Below, piece after piece: positions 29,668-39,318 of a stretch of 39,329 nucleotides of DNA. Numbering within the stretch: position 1 is the first letter of the stretch; each line of letters opens with the position of its first letter. The position numbers were made by a program, and so were the translations under genes. Source of the stretch: a virus; the IMG/VR virus record IMGVR_UViG_3300042907_000073, positions 1 through 39,329 of that record; one strand, 5' to 3'. Below the pieces are notes generated by a model. The model saw only the letters and a program-made list of their open reading frames with translations, was not told where the DNA came from and ran no database searches.

Positions 29668-32600
29668 TTATACGATTGTCCAAGTCGATCCTGATGGAAC
29701 GGTTATTGTAACACCACTATTTATAGAGATAGGTCCAGCTGACATAGCATTTTTACCAGTGGTTATTGTATAGCTTGTTGCTACGTTCTGTGAGCACTCA
29801 ACGAAAGCATCAACGCCCATGTTACCAGCAACTTGAAGTTTAATCAGTGGAGCAGTAGTGCCTATACCAACGTTACCGTCCTGTTTAATATACATCAAGT
29901 CTCTATAGGTTGAAGCAGTTAACTGCTGCATAAACCTAAAGCCAGTATTAGCATAAGTCGTTGGATTCATAGGATTCCAAATATTCACTTCCGCATGTCC
30001 GGCAGAGAAGTTCCAACTGAACGCTGTACCTATAGTTCCAAGAGTAGGATATGTTGCAGTGTTAAATCCTCCAACATACGTATAACCGCCACCAAGATAA
30101 GCAGAACCGTTTACTGATAATTTATCGGCTGGTGCTGAGTTACCTATACCAAAGTTACCATTGGCAACATGATAAGCAGCTGTTCCAAATGTAGCAGTAT
30201 TAGTAGAAACTACCAACGAAACCGTATTGGTCATGGTAGCATTAGCAGTAAAGGCAGTTCCTACTGTATGACTAGCAGCGTTCATCGTTCCTGTATGATA
30301 AACGCCAGTGGCATTGGCAACAAGAGATGTTCCTACTGTATGACTAGCAGCGTTCATCGTTCCTGTATGATAAACACCAGTAGCATTGGCAACAAGAGAT
30401 GTTCCTACTGTATGACTAGCAGCGTTCATCGTTCCTGTATGATAAACACCAGTAGCATTAGCAATGAACGATGTACTAACAGTGTGAGATGATCCATTAA
30501 CAACGCCAGTATATACCGGAAGATAAGCAGCGATATTCGCATTTAACGTAGAATTAAGCTGGTATGAAGCAGCTGCGGTGCCACCAAGATTAGTTGAGTT
30601 ATTGGCTGTTAATGCGCTGTTGACATTGAGTGTAGCTTCTGTCTTACCATAAGGGCCAGTAGTGTTACCGATTAAAGTAGTGCCGGCATAGAATGCAGTA
30701 GAAGTATTAGTAATGCCGGTTATAGTAGCACCGCCAGCACCAGTGATCAATCCTGATGCATTAATCGTGTTAGCGGAAACAACCCAACGAGAGGTTGCGT
30801 TACCTAATAATAGAGTGTTGGAGTTAGGATATACAGAACCAGTAAACACACCGCCGCCGCCATCAATGTTGTAACTCCAAGACATAGCAGTGGTTCCAAG
30901 AGTATCGGTGGTCTTGAAATCATTATCAAATAATCTTCCACCATTCACAGTTCCTGCATCAATGGCAACTATTGAAGAAGCAATTCTAGAAGAACTATTT
31001 GCATCGGTTGCTCTTGTTAGCGTCCAAGCATATGCGGCAGCAGAACCAGTATTTGAAACATAGAAAATACCGTTTTGCGCTGTATTAGATTGATCTTTAA
31101 CAAGCAGTCTATCGTTCAAAACAAGAGTGACACCATCCTGTGCTGGAAGCGCAACAAGACCACCAGTAAGAACTTGAGCAGTTGCAGAAGCAGCGGAAAG
31201 GTCAGCAGTAGTTGCTGCACGACATGATTTCTTGAAAGTGGCCTCTGGTAGATACGCCATATCAATTTGCGTAAATACTGGCACAGTTCCATTGGAAGCA
31301 AGAACGAATGTATTTGTACCAGCAGCAGTAATAGCCATACCAGTGGCATTAGAATAAACAACGCCGCCAGAAACCGGAGTCAATGAAGAGTTTGTACCAC
31401 CTCTGGCAGCAGAAAGTGTTCCTGTTGATATATTGGTGGCGTTGGTGTAATAAGCGCCGTGTTGGCCGTCTAGATAATCAGCGTTATTCGCTGTTAGAGT
31501 AGCGACGTTTGCCGAAAGGCCAGCTGTTGTTTGATAACCGGAAGCAGCAGTGCCACCAAGATACGCAGCGTTATTGGCCGTGATATTCCAAGTACCAGAA
31601 GCGCCAGTTCCTGTTAATGTTGGTGCATAACTGTTATAATTCTGACTAGTTAATGGTTTAGCTGCAATGATTGGCCCTGATTCAACGGTATCAAACGCAG
31701 TAACAAACGAAATAGCCCAACCTGATGACCAGTTAGCTTCATTGTATCCAGCATAGCCGCATTGAACTTCGGTAATGAATACTTGTGGATAAGCCCATGC
31801 AGTAGCAAGTTCGCCAATCCAAATACAGTTACCAGTGCCATCAGAACCAAATCTAACGTTAATATCACCACCGCCCATAGTGCTTTGCGTGGCGAATATA
31901 TGATTTCCGAAAACGCCAGCGCCATAATTATAAGCACCCATTTCGAGCGTTCTGGCTGTACCTGCGTTAGTACCGGCATATTCATAAATCTTAACCGTAA
32001 TTCTCATCATGGTATTGCTATCATTAACTGCTGTAGGCAATTTGATCTTAATAGCACCAGTCACAGAAGCGGTAGACGATACAGAAGCACCGCCACCAGG
32101 ATTTGTTATTCTGTATCCGCTAGGTTCAGTTAGACCATTGGTGGATTTAGCAATGTTTGTAAAGGTAGCATTGCTTGCCGTTATCGTTCCTGTGAAAGTA
32201 GGAGAAGCCAATAAAGCATAAGAGGCAGCAGCCGTTCCACCTAGATTGGTTGAGTTATTAGCAGTTAATGCACTATTGACGTTGAGAGTGGCCTCTGTTT
32301 TACCGTATGGACCAGTAGTATTACCGATAAGAGTTGTGCCGGCATAGTAAGAAACCGCATTAACAACCGTGGCATTAGCTGTAAATGCCGTGCCTACTGT
32401 ATGAGACGATCCATTGACTACACCAGTGTAAACACCAGTGGAGTTGGCAATAGTAGATGTACCAACAGTATGAGAAGATCCATTAACTATACCAGTGTAT
32501 GTTGGTAAATAAGCTGCAATATTAGCATTTAATGTAGAGTTCAACTGATAAGAAGAAGCTATTGTACCACCTAGATATGAGGCATTATTAGCTGTACCAG

Positions 32601-33375
32601 AAGTGTTGATACTCCAAGTTCCTGTAGAATTTGTACCATCGGTGAATGCAAGATCTTTATATGTTGTATATGCAGAAGTGTTGCCTGTAGTTAGATTTGT
32701 CCAAGCTGCTTGGTAAACACGAACACCAATAGCAGACTTATTAAACATTAAAAGGTTATCTGATCCCCCAGAAGAATCAGTATAACTTCTCATATGAAGG
32801 AAGTCGGCATATGGTGAAGTATTATTGTTATTAAAAGAAGTAAATCCAAAACGAAGAGTTTGTGAAGGAAAATCATTTGCTATGATAATTCTATCATCAA
32901 TTCTTAGAAGCAGATTAGCATAAAGAGAACTGTTGACGTTCAGATTACCTTCTGTCTTACCGTATGGACCTGTAGAGTTAGCAATAAGGGTAGATCCAAC
33001 ATAATATGTTACCGCATTAACTACAGTAGCGTTGGCAGTAAATGCCGTTCCTACTGTATGCGACGAACCATTAACAACGCCAGTGTATGTTGGTAGATAA
33101 GAAGCTATATTGGCATTTAATGTAGAGTTTAATTGATATGAAGCAGCAGCAGTTCCACCTAAATTGGTCGAATTGTTAGCAGTTAAAGCAGAATTGACGT
33201 TTAGTGTAGCCTCAGTCTTGCCATAAGGACCAGTAGAGTTAGCGACCAATGTAGAATTAGAATAAATGCCAGTGGCATTGGCTGTGAGTATGGTAAAGGT
33301 CGAATTCGCACCAATTTTGGCGTTTGTCGATTCAATATAACTATTGACTGTAGAATTACCTACAAATAAGGTCAT
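29668..33375 (-). CDS. Giant repetitive tail fibre protein (1235 aa)
   Basis: This Asn/Thr/Ala/Ser-rich protein is built from recurring units (NSSHTVGTA, NATGVYHTGTMNAA, YGKTEATLNVNSALTANNSTNLGGTAAASYQLNSTLNANIA) shared with the 1290-aa and 782-aa fibres. Near residues 715-845 lies a distinct module (LPEATFKKSCRAATTADL...GVTLVLNDRLLVKDQSN...NGIFYVSN) recognisable in many phage tail proteins. The C-terminus TSYTITTGKNAMSAGPISI...GVTITVPSGSTWTIV is a common fibre ending. Residues 968-1039 hold three 24-residue copies. The ATG overlaps the stop of the 1290-aa gene (ATGA). It is likely a trimeric long fibre or fibre-like appendage; its exact place on the virion is unknown. Confidence 0.85.
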   Translation of the reverse strand: MTLFVGNSTVNSYIESTNAKIGANSTFTILTANATGIYSNSTLVANSTGPYGKTEATLNVNSALTANNSTNLGGTAAASYQLNSTLNANIASYLPTYTGVVNGSSHTVGTAFTANATVVNAVTYYVGSTLIANSTGPYGKTEGNLNVNSSLYANLLLRIDDRIIIANDFPSQTLRFGFTSFNNNNTSPYADFLHMRSYTDSSGGSDNLLMFNKSAIGVRVYQAAWTNLTTGNTSAYTTYKDLAFTDGTNSTGTWSINTSGTANNASYLGGTIASSYQLNSTLNANIAAYLPTYTGIVNGSSHTVGTSTIANSTGVYTGVVNGSSHTVGTAFTANATVVNAVSYYAGTTLIGNTTGPYGKTEATLNVNSALTANNSTNLGGTAAASYALLASPTFTGTITASNATFTNIAKSTNGLTEPSGYRITNPGGGASVSSTASVTGAIKIKLPTAVNDSNTMMRITVKIYEYAGTNAGTARTLEMGAYNYGAGVFGNHIFATQSTMGGGDINVRFGSDGTGNCIWIGELATAWAYPQVFITEVQCGYAGYNEANWSSGWAISFVTAFDTVESGPIIAAKPLTSQNYNSYAPTLTGTGASGTWNITANNAAYLGGTAASGYQTTAGLSANVATLTANNADYLDGQHGAYYTNATNISTGTLSAARGGTNSSLTPVSGGVVYSNATGMAITAAGTNTFVLASNGTVPVFTQIDMAYLPEATFKKSCRAATTADLSAASATAQVLTGGLVALPAQDGVTLVLNDRLLVKDQSNTAQNGIFYVSNTGSAAAYAWTLTRATDANSSSRIASSIVAIDAGTVNGGRLFDNDFKTTDTLGTTAMSWSYNIDGGGGVFTGSVYPNSNTLLLGNATSRWVVSANTINASGLITGAGGATITGITNTSTAFYAGTTLIGNTTGPYGKTEATLNVNSALTANNSTNLGGTAAASYQLNSTLNANIAAYLPVYTGVVNGSSHTVSTSFIANATGVYHTGTMNAASHTVGTSLVANATGVYHTGTMNAASHTVGTSLVANATGVYHTGTMNAASHTVGTAFTANATMTNTVSLVVSTNTATFGTAAYHVANGNFGIGNSAPADKLSVNGSAYLGGGYTYVGGFNTATYPTLGTIGTAFSWNFSAGHAEVNIWNPMNPTTYANTGFRFMQQLTASTYRDLMYIKQDGNVGIGTTAPLIKLQVAGNMGVDAFVECSQNVATSYTITTGKNAMSAGPISINSGVTITVPSGSTWTIV
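30257..30472 (-). repeat. Three tandem copies of a 72-bp repeat in the 1235-aa fibre gene
   Basis: Near-identical 72-base units start at 30257, 30329 and 30401 and encode the 24-residue unit NATGVYHTGTMNAASHTVGT plus SLVA. Differences between copies are one or a few bases. A partly diverged copy of the unit occurs in the S74 fibre gene around 23410-23520. The units keep the reading frame. Confidence 0.93.
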
Positions 33376-36300
33376 TGCATTTCTTCCAATTTAAATTTGA
33401 ATTTTTTACCATTTTTATTATTTATAATGTATAACTCACTTTCACCCTCTTGGATAGTCCAGTTGCCAGTGGTTCCATCAATGTCATTACCTCTAGTTCT
33501 TTCGTTAGATAGATGTAAGTCGCCTGTATAAACGTTGGCCCAACGGAGTGATGCAGAACCAAGATTATAAGAGTTGTCACCTGATGGCATGATATTACCA
33601 GCAACGACAAGTTTATCTGCTGGTGTTGTGTTACCAACGCCTACGTTACCATTAGAAACAAAATAAGTTCCTGTTCCAATAGTAAATGTGTTACTAGAAG
33701 TATTAGTTGTAACAGTAACAGCGCTGTTAACATTTAGAGTGGCTTCAGTCTTACCATAAGGACCAGTAGAGTTACCGATAAGAGTAGAACCAGAATATAT
33801 AGAGCCAATAGTTCTAAAGTTACCAGTTGCAGAAGCTAACTCGGCAACAACCGAAGGAGTGGTTGATGTTGCTGTTCCGCTTTCCCAAGTCCAACCATAA
33901 AGCGCATTATTTTCAATAAATGATCTTCTTGCCCATGAGGTAACATAAGTTCCCGAAGGCGCTGTTACTGTCCCTGTCCAACCTTGGCTTGCTCCAGCAG
34001 GTGCCATGTAATCTTGCCAAGCTGTATATCCAGAGTTATACCAATTGATACCACGTGCTGCTGCAGCAGATCTATCTAAAAATAATACAGGGGTTTTTGT
34101 AGTAGTTGAGTTTGCAACAAAAGAAGAACCAACAGTGATAGATGAACCATTAACAACTCCGGTATAAAGACCACTAGAATTAGCGATAGTTGATGTACCA
34201 ACTGTATGACTAGCAGCATTAACCGTTCCGGTATGGTAAACGCCTGAAGTATTTGATACTAACCAATTTGTAGAAGTATTACCAAGATACAGAGTATTAG
34301 CTTGGAAATTAGCTATTTGGAAAGTAGTATTTGTTGTATCAATGTTAACATTAGCATCTGGTTCTGGCTTATAACCATCAAAGACTTTCCATGTTCCATC
34401 TGAAGCATCTCGGAAAATACCAGTATGGGCATAACCCAAAGAATTGCCTGTGCTATTATAATTAGCTACTATACCGGTATCTTCGTTATCTATTGAATTA
34501 TTAGAGTTTAGATAGATAAAGTTATCAACAACAGATAATGTGTTTGCGCCAACAACATTAACATTACCAGAAATATTCAAACTACCAGTAAGCGTTAATG
34601 TGCTGAAAGTAGGACTATCTGTAGTTCTAACATTCTGATCCATACGGTATGGAAGTCTAGCTTCTGCTAAAGTTCCAGTGTTGATATTAGTGGCATTGGA
34701 AGCAAATACAGTAGCATTAGAATAAGCTGTCGCCGCATTACCGGTAATAGCCGCATTGGCTGTAAGTATCTTACCATCAACATAAGAAACAGCGTTAGTG
34801 TAAGCTGTCGCCGCATTACCGGTAATAGCCGCATTGGCTGTAAGTATCTTACCATCGGTGTATGATACAGAGTTAGTATATGCTGTTGCTGCGTTACCTG
34901 TGATAGCTGCATTAGCGGTTAATATCTTACCATCAACATAAGACACTGCATTAGTGTAAGCAGTAGCAGCGTTACCTGTAATAGCTGCATTAGCGGTTAA
35001 TATCTTACCATCAGTGTAAGATACTGCGTTAGAATAAGCAGAAATAGCAGCTGACTGTGCAGATGCCGCTCTAGTGTTAGCGTCTATTGCTCTATCATAA
35101 GCATTTTTAACTGTATTGGCTACTGGAATGAATAATATAGAAGTATTAGTTACTGAATCTAATCTTAGGCCATTAGTGTAAGATACTGCATTAGTGTAAG
35201 CAGTGGCGGCGTTACCGGTTATTGCCGAATTAGCAGTTAGTATCTTGCCATCAGTGTATGATACAGCATTAGTATAAGCAGCCGCTGCAGCTGTTTGGGC
35301 TGAAGCAGCACGAGTGTTAGCGTCGATAGCTCTATCGTAAGCATTTTTGACGGTATTAGCTACTGGAATAAAGGTAATAGAAGTATTTGTTACAGAATCT
35401 AATTTCAAACCATCAACATAAGACACTGCATTAGTGTATGCAGTGGCGGCATTACCTGTAATAGCAGAGTTAGCTGTTGCTATTTTTGAATCCGTATATG
35501 ATACAGAGTTAGTATATGCTGTTGCTGCGTTACCTGTAATAGCCGCATTAGCAGTTAGTATCTTGCCATCAGTGTATGATACAGCATTAGTGTAAGCAGT
35601 AGCCGAATTGCCTGTAATCCAAGATACGAAGTTGGCCGTAGTTCCGGAAGAATTACCTAGATACGATGCAGTATTTGAAGTTATAGAGTTATTAACATTT
35701 AAGTTAATTTCTGTCTTACCATAAGGTCCAGTGGTATTACCTATTAATGTTGATCCGGCATAATAAGATACTGCATTAACTACTGTAGCATTAGCAGTAA
35801 ACGCTGTTCCAACAGTAAACGAAGAAGCGTTAACGATTGATGCGTCTAGCTTACCGGTGCTTGGAACATAATACAACTTAGTTGTAGAAACAACAGCGTT
35901 TGTCCAAGCGCCAGAAGAACCGTTTGCTAGACCAATGTAATAAGTTTGAGTATCTGTATTGTTAGCGTTTAGTGTAGCGCCAGCAGTGGCCCAATAAGTA
36001 GATGAACCATTAGAAAGTAAAGATTGACCAAAAGACCCATAAGAACCATTTGCGGATAATCCAGAAGAACCTAGTGTAACATCGCCGCCTAAGAATGTTG
36101 TACCATTAACCGATAGTTTATCGGTGGGATCCGTATTACCAATACCAATATTACCACCAAGAGGGTTAAGGATAATTGAATAATATACAGCACCACTTGC
36201 TGAATAACCAGACTGAATCCATTGATGAAAATTTGATTGTTGACCAAATGCTAGATAATTTCCGCCAAAACCGCCCAAATAAGCATAAGCATTAGATTTA

Positions 36301-37244
36301 AAATCACCAGCAGAAGCATTCGTTTGACCGTTAATATTTGTAAAGGTTGCTGTATTAGGAGAACTAATTGTTATACTATTTGTAATAATTGCTGATGAAT
36401 TGATAGTAGCATTAGATGTAGAACTTCCAACAACTAATCTATTAGCAACATATGTTCCAAGATAGCCAGTTTCGAAATAAGACGATTGACCATTTAGACC
36501 AATAGCAAACCCTTCGCCAGAAGTATTAGCTGTAAGAATATCAATGGTGTTACCAGTATAAACCCATTTAGTAACATTATTGGTGTTTCTACCAATTCTC
36601 CAGTTAGCGTCCGCAACACCGTTGAAATAAAGAGAATTATTAGTAGCTAATCCGATTTCATCAGAGAATGAAACGTTGGCGCTAAATGTGTGCGTATTTG
36701 TCCAAACATATTGCGCTGCTGTGTTTGTAACTAGAGCAGCTAATGTTGACCAATATGTAGATGAACCATTAGATAATAGAGCTTGACCAGCAGTACCAGT
36801 AGTTCCGTTTGCTGTAAGAGCTCCAACATTAGCAGAGAAATTTACAGGTACAGAAAAGTTTAGATTGCTCGTAATACTATTAGCAAATATACTCCAAACC
36901 GCTCTTGAACCGCCAGCAGTATTAGTTGTATAAAATACAAAATTATCATCGTTCTGTTGTATGAAAGATACAACATTTCCATTAAGTGTTGAGAAATTTA
37001 ATTTGACGTTATTCTTGAAATGAACGCCTGAGTTGTTAGAAAATACAGTGTTAGCAACGCTAAGAGTGTTAGAAACATTTACATTTGTATTATTAGCGCC
37101 GATTTCCCAAGTATTAGAACCATCAGAAGAATAGAGTCTTCTATCAGTTAGGTTTAAAGCCAATTCACCGATAGTTATGTCAGATGTAGTGGGAACTTTC
37201 CCTGCGACCGATGAACGGCGCAGTTTAAAAACTGTATTTGCCAT
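33372..37244 (-). CDS. Giant repetitive tail fibre protein (1290 aa)
   Basis: The N-terminus MANTVFKLRRSSVAGKVPTTSDITIGELALNLTDRRLYSSDG is a widespread phage fibre/appendage start. Residues about 535-845 carry 26-residue repeats (TAYTNAVSYTDGKILTANAA) and two copies of a longer unit with SVTNTS, VANTVKNAYDRAIDANTRAA. Near 1065 is a module with INWYNSGYTAWQDYMAP, SGTYVTSWARRSFIEN and GWTWESG, shared by many fibres. The C-terminus (LHLSNERTRGNDIDGTTGNW, then EGESELYIINNKNGKKFKFKL) is a conserved fibre end. The protein is probably a long trimeric fibre. A perfect 16-base palindrome lies just before its GGAGA ribosome site. Confidence 0.87.
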   Translation of the reverse strand: MANTVFKLRRSSVAGKVPTTSDITIGELALNLTDRRLYSSDGSNTWEIGANNTNVNVSNTLSVANTVFSNNSGVHFKNNVKLNFSTLNGNVVSFIQQNDDNFVFYTTNTAGGSRAVWSIFANSITSNLNFSVPVNFSANVGALTANGTTGTAGQALLSNGSSTYWSTLAALVTNTAAQYVWTNTHTFSANVSFSDEIGLATNNSLYFNGVADANWRIGRNTNNVTKWVYTGNTIDILTANTSGEGFAIGLNGQSSYFETGYLGTYVANRLVVGSSTSNATINSSAIITNSITISSPNTATFTNINGQTNASAGDFKSNAYAYLGGFGGNYLAFGQQSNFHQWIQSGYSASGAVYYSIILNPLGGNIGIGNTDPTDKLSVNGTTFLGGDVTLGSSGLSANGSYGSFGQSLLSNGSSTYWATAGATLNANNTDTQTYYIGLANGSSGAWTNAVVSTTKLYYVPSTGKLDASIVNASSFTVGTAFTANATVVNAVSYYAGSTLIGNTTGPYGKTEINLNVNNSITSNTASYLGNSSGTTANFVSWITGNSATAYTNAVSYTDGKILTANAAITGNAATAYTNSVSYTDSKIATANSAITGNAATAYTNAVSYVDGLKLDSVTNTSITFIPVANTVKNAYDRAIDANTRAASAQTAAAAAYTNAVSYTDGKILTANSAITGNAATAYTNAVSYTNGLRLDSVTNTSILFIPVANTVKNAYDRAIDANTRAASAQSAAISAYSNAVSYTDGKILTANAAITGNAATAYTNAVSYVDGKILTANAAITGNAATAYTNSVSYTDGKILTANAAITGNAATAYTNAVSYVDGKILTANAAITGNAATAYSNATVFASNATNINTGTLAEARLPYRMDQNVRTTDSPTFSTLTLTGSLNISGNVNVVGANTLSVVDNFIYLNSNNSIDNEDTGIVANYNSTGNSLGYAHTGIFRDASDGTWKVFDGYKPEPDANVNIDTTNTTFQIANFQANTLYLGNTSTNWLVSNTSGVYHTGTVNAASHTVGTSTIANSSGLYTGVVNGSSITVGSSFVANSTTTKTPVLFLDRSAAAARGINWYNSGYTAWQDYMAPAGASQGWTGTVTAPSGTYVTSWARRSFIENNALYGWTWESGTATSTTPSVVAELASATGNFRTIGSIYSGSTLIGNSTGPYGKTEATLNVNSAVTVTTNTSSNTFTIGTGTYFVSNGNVGVGNTTPADKLVVAGNIMPSGDNSYNLGSASLRWANVYTGDLHLSNERTRGNDIDGTTGNWTIQEGESELYIINNKNGKKFKFKLEEMQ
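34723..35610 (-). repeat. 78-bp repeats and a higher-order duplication in the 1290-aa fibre gene
   Basis: A 78-base unit (26 residues) recurs in tandem from about 34723 to 35040, with two copies nearly identical (34723 and 34801 share more than 50 bases exactly). Further units lie near 35170-35270 and 35430-35610. Between them, a larger unit containing VANTVKNAYDRAIDANTRAA occurs twice (about 35050-35170 and 35290-35410). All keep frame. Confidence 0.88.
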
Positions 37245-37259
37245 ATGGCTCTCCTACAA

Positions 37260-37275
37260 CTCAGTATATACTGAG
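37260..37275. promoter_or_regulatory. Perfect 16-bp palindrome before the 1290-aa fibre gene
   Basis: CTCAGTATATACTGAG reads the same on both strands and lies in the 37-base gap between the coiled-coil gene and the giant fibre gene. As RNA it can form a six-pair stem with a UAUA-type loop five bases before the GTAGGAGA ribosome site. No T-run follows, so it is not a simple terminator; it could be a protein-binding site, an RNA processing site or a translation modulator. Confidence 0.55.
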
Positions 37276-37281
37276 GGTTAA

Positions 37282-37755
37282 CTACTTTTTAACAGACTTT
37301 TTATAGTTATCAAATTCTGTATTTAAAATATTTAGTTCTTCTCTTGTGTGTTCTAATTCTTTTCTAAAATCTTCTGAAGATTTTTTACAATCAACAAGAT
37401 CGTCTTTTAATTTTTTGTTTTCGATGTCAGAATTGTTTCTTTCGTCAATAAATTCATTTAGCTTAGATTCAAGTTGTTTTATTTTCTGTTTTAGTTCTTC
37501 TTCTTTTTCATCGAACAATTCTCGTTCATATGTAAGAGCTTCAATACCAGATTTAGCTTCTTGGCTTATTTTTTCTAGAATCTCAACTTGAGAAGTTAGT
37601 TCTTCAATCTTTTTGTTTGCTTCTGTCAAAGAAGCAGAAAGAACCTGGGATCTAATTTCTAAATCCAGGTTCTTCCTTATAAAATCAATTAATACAGATT
37701 CTTGTCTCTGTGTGTATAACTGAAAATATTTTGCTTGACCTTCTTCGTTTTCCAT
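37282..37755 (-). CDS. Coiled-coil protein of unknown function
   Basis: In this 157-aa product, residues about 35-157 form one long charged heptad-type coiled coil (Leu/Ile spaced with many Glu and Lys). The N-terminal part (QAKYFQLYTQRQESVLIDFIRK) is also helical. It has no glycine-rich, membrane or enzyme motif. It sits between two giant fibre genes, with 27- and 37-base gaps and an AAGGAAA ribosome site. Possible roles are a fibre trimerisation or assembly factor, or a whisker-like part, but the sequence gives no direct clue. Base composition matches the genome at large. Confidence 0.75.
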   Translation of the reverse strand: MENEEGQAKYFQLYTQRQESVLIDFIRKNLDLEIRSQVLSASLTEANKKIEELTSQVEILEKISQEAKSGIEALTYERELFDEKEEELKQKIKQLESKLNEFIDERNNSDIENKKLKDDLVDCKKSSEDFRKELEHTREELNILNTEFDNYKKSVKK

Positions 37756-37782
37756 AGTATAATTTCCTTGTCATGAATAATA

Positions 37783-39318
37783 TTAGAAAGATCCCCCATC
37801 AAGGATGTCGTAAAGTAATGCTGTTCCATTGGATTGAAGAACATAACCACTAGTACCAAGTCCTAGCTTACGGAATCCATTAGTAGAGTTAGCTACGATA
37901 ATATCTTCCTGAGTATACGTATTCAATCCAGTACCACCAGAATTTCCTAATAGTGGACTTGATAGAGTAAGAGTGTTAGCTGCTATAGCAACATTTAGAC
38001 TGCTATTAGCGGTAATTGTAATACTAGTAGCGTTAGATGTGAAACCAGCAGACTGAATATAAGTCTGAAGGATAGCAAGAGTCCAACCGTTAGCAGAAGT
38101 ATTAACGACGTTGTTACCAACTAGCTCTTGTTCTGAATTGGTAAAGAGTTTATATATACCGCCGTCAGATGCATCACGGAACAGACCAGTGTGTCTTGCG
38201 GTAACACCGTCAAAATAATTAGCAGCAAAACCAATATCCAGAAGATCACTAGCATAATTATTACCAGCCAAATAAATCATTGGATCGGAAACAACCAATG
38301 AATTTACGTTAGTAGTTACAACGTTACCAGAAATTATAAGGTCGCCAGAGATTTCAACTTTACCGTCGAAATAACCAGTTGTAGAATGCAAATTAGATGC
38401 GTGAATTTCGTTCCAACGTAGGGTGTTGTTACCTACGTTGTAAGTATTATTAGCAGATGGAATTAGGTTGCTGCTGACTAGAGCACCAACATTAAGTCTA
38501 TCTGAGGTACTATCACCGATAACTGTATTACCATTAAGAGTTGTATTGCTTGTTACAACTAGATTGGTATTAACTGTCATATTATTGACAGTAGCCGAAG
38601 CGTTAACAGCGGTAATAGTTGGTCCGTTAAACACAATATGAGTAGTGTTTACGGTGAAATTAGCAGCCGTTCCAATAGTTGCTGATAGAGCGTTTACTGT
38701 TCCGGAAGTGTAGAAACCAGTATTGTTTGCAATAGACTGACCATTAACATTCAAACCAGCTGATGTAATTCTGGTATTGATGGTGTTATTACCAACAGTG
38801 ATTATTGTAGAGTTAGATAGAACACCACCTGTGCCGGTAGTTGTATTGCCAGTATTAATAGAAGTTGCATTAATATTGGTAACTAAAAGAGTGTTACCGA
38901 TGAATAATGTATTAGTAGTCTTGTTAAATGTAAATCCAGCAACACCATTAGCAACGCCAGAATCATTAAACTGAACGTAAGTGTTAGTTCCAGATGTACC
39001 TGTTCCCCAATATACTGCAGTACCATTGGTTACAAGAACTTGACCATTAGAACCAGGAGAACCATTTGCGACAAGAGATGTTATTACTGCATTAGCGACA
39101 ATAACTTTATCAATTTCACCAGTAGCATTAGCAACTAGAGCATGACTATTGGTTAGAACACCTGGATACTGAGCGCCACCAATTCTAAGAACACCAGAAC
39201 CATCTGGGAGACCAATGTGAAGCGTATTAGAGGCTTGAGTAAAGGCTAATTCGCCGTTTGAAAGACCTGAAACTGTAGCATTAGCTACAGATCTTTTAAT
39301 TTGAATCTTGTTGGCCAT
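37783..39318 (-). CDS. Repetitive tail fibre / appendage protein (511 aa)
   Basis: The ATG at 39318 opens MANKIQIKRSVANATVSGLSNGELAFTQASNTLHIGLPDGSG, an appendage N-terminus like that of the 1290-aa protein. The rest is Asn/Thr/Ser/Val-rich with beta-type repeats (NTTHIVFNGPTIT, NNTYNVGNNTLRWNEIHASNLHSTTGYFDGKVEISGDLIISGNV). The block GLFRDASDGG with preceding NSLVVSDPMIYLAGNN and FAANYFDG also occurs, in slightly different form, in the 1290-aa fibre, so the two share a module. It ends with LGLGTSGYVLQSNGTALLYD. The ribosome site cannot be judged, as only 11 bases remain before the window edge; an upstream start outside the window is not excluded. Confidence 0.82.
   Translation of the reverse strand: MANKIQIKRSVANATVSGLSNGELAFTQASNTLHIGLPDGSGVLRIGGAQYPGVLTNSHALVANATGEIDKVIVANAVITSLVANGSPGSNGQVLVTNGTAVYWGTGTSGTNTYVQFNDSGVANGVAGFTFNKTTNTLFIGNTLLVTNINATSINTGNTTTGTGGVLSNSTIITVGNNTINTRITSAGLNVNGQSIANNTGFYTSGTVNALSATIGTAANFTVNTTHIVFNGPTITAVNASATVNNMTVNTNLVVTSNTTLNGNTVIGDSTSDRLNVGALVSSNLIPSANNTYNVGNNTLRWNEIHASNLHSTTGYFDGKVEISGDLIISGNVVTTNVNSLVVSDPMIYLAGNNYASDLLDIGFAANYFDGVTARHTGLFRDASDGGIYKLFTNSEQELVGNNVVNTSANGWTLAILQTYIQSAGFTSNATSITITANSSLNVAIAANTLTLSSPLLGNSGGTGLNTYTQEDIIVANSTNGFRKLGLGTSGYVLQSNGTALLYDILDGGSF

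Noticed and set aside
34723-35610. Regularly spaced repeats as a possible CRISPR array
   Set aside because: Units are in-frame coding repeats without unique spacers or a leader, inside a fibre gene.
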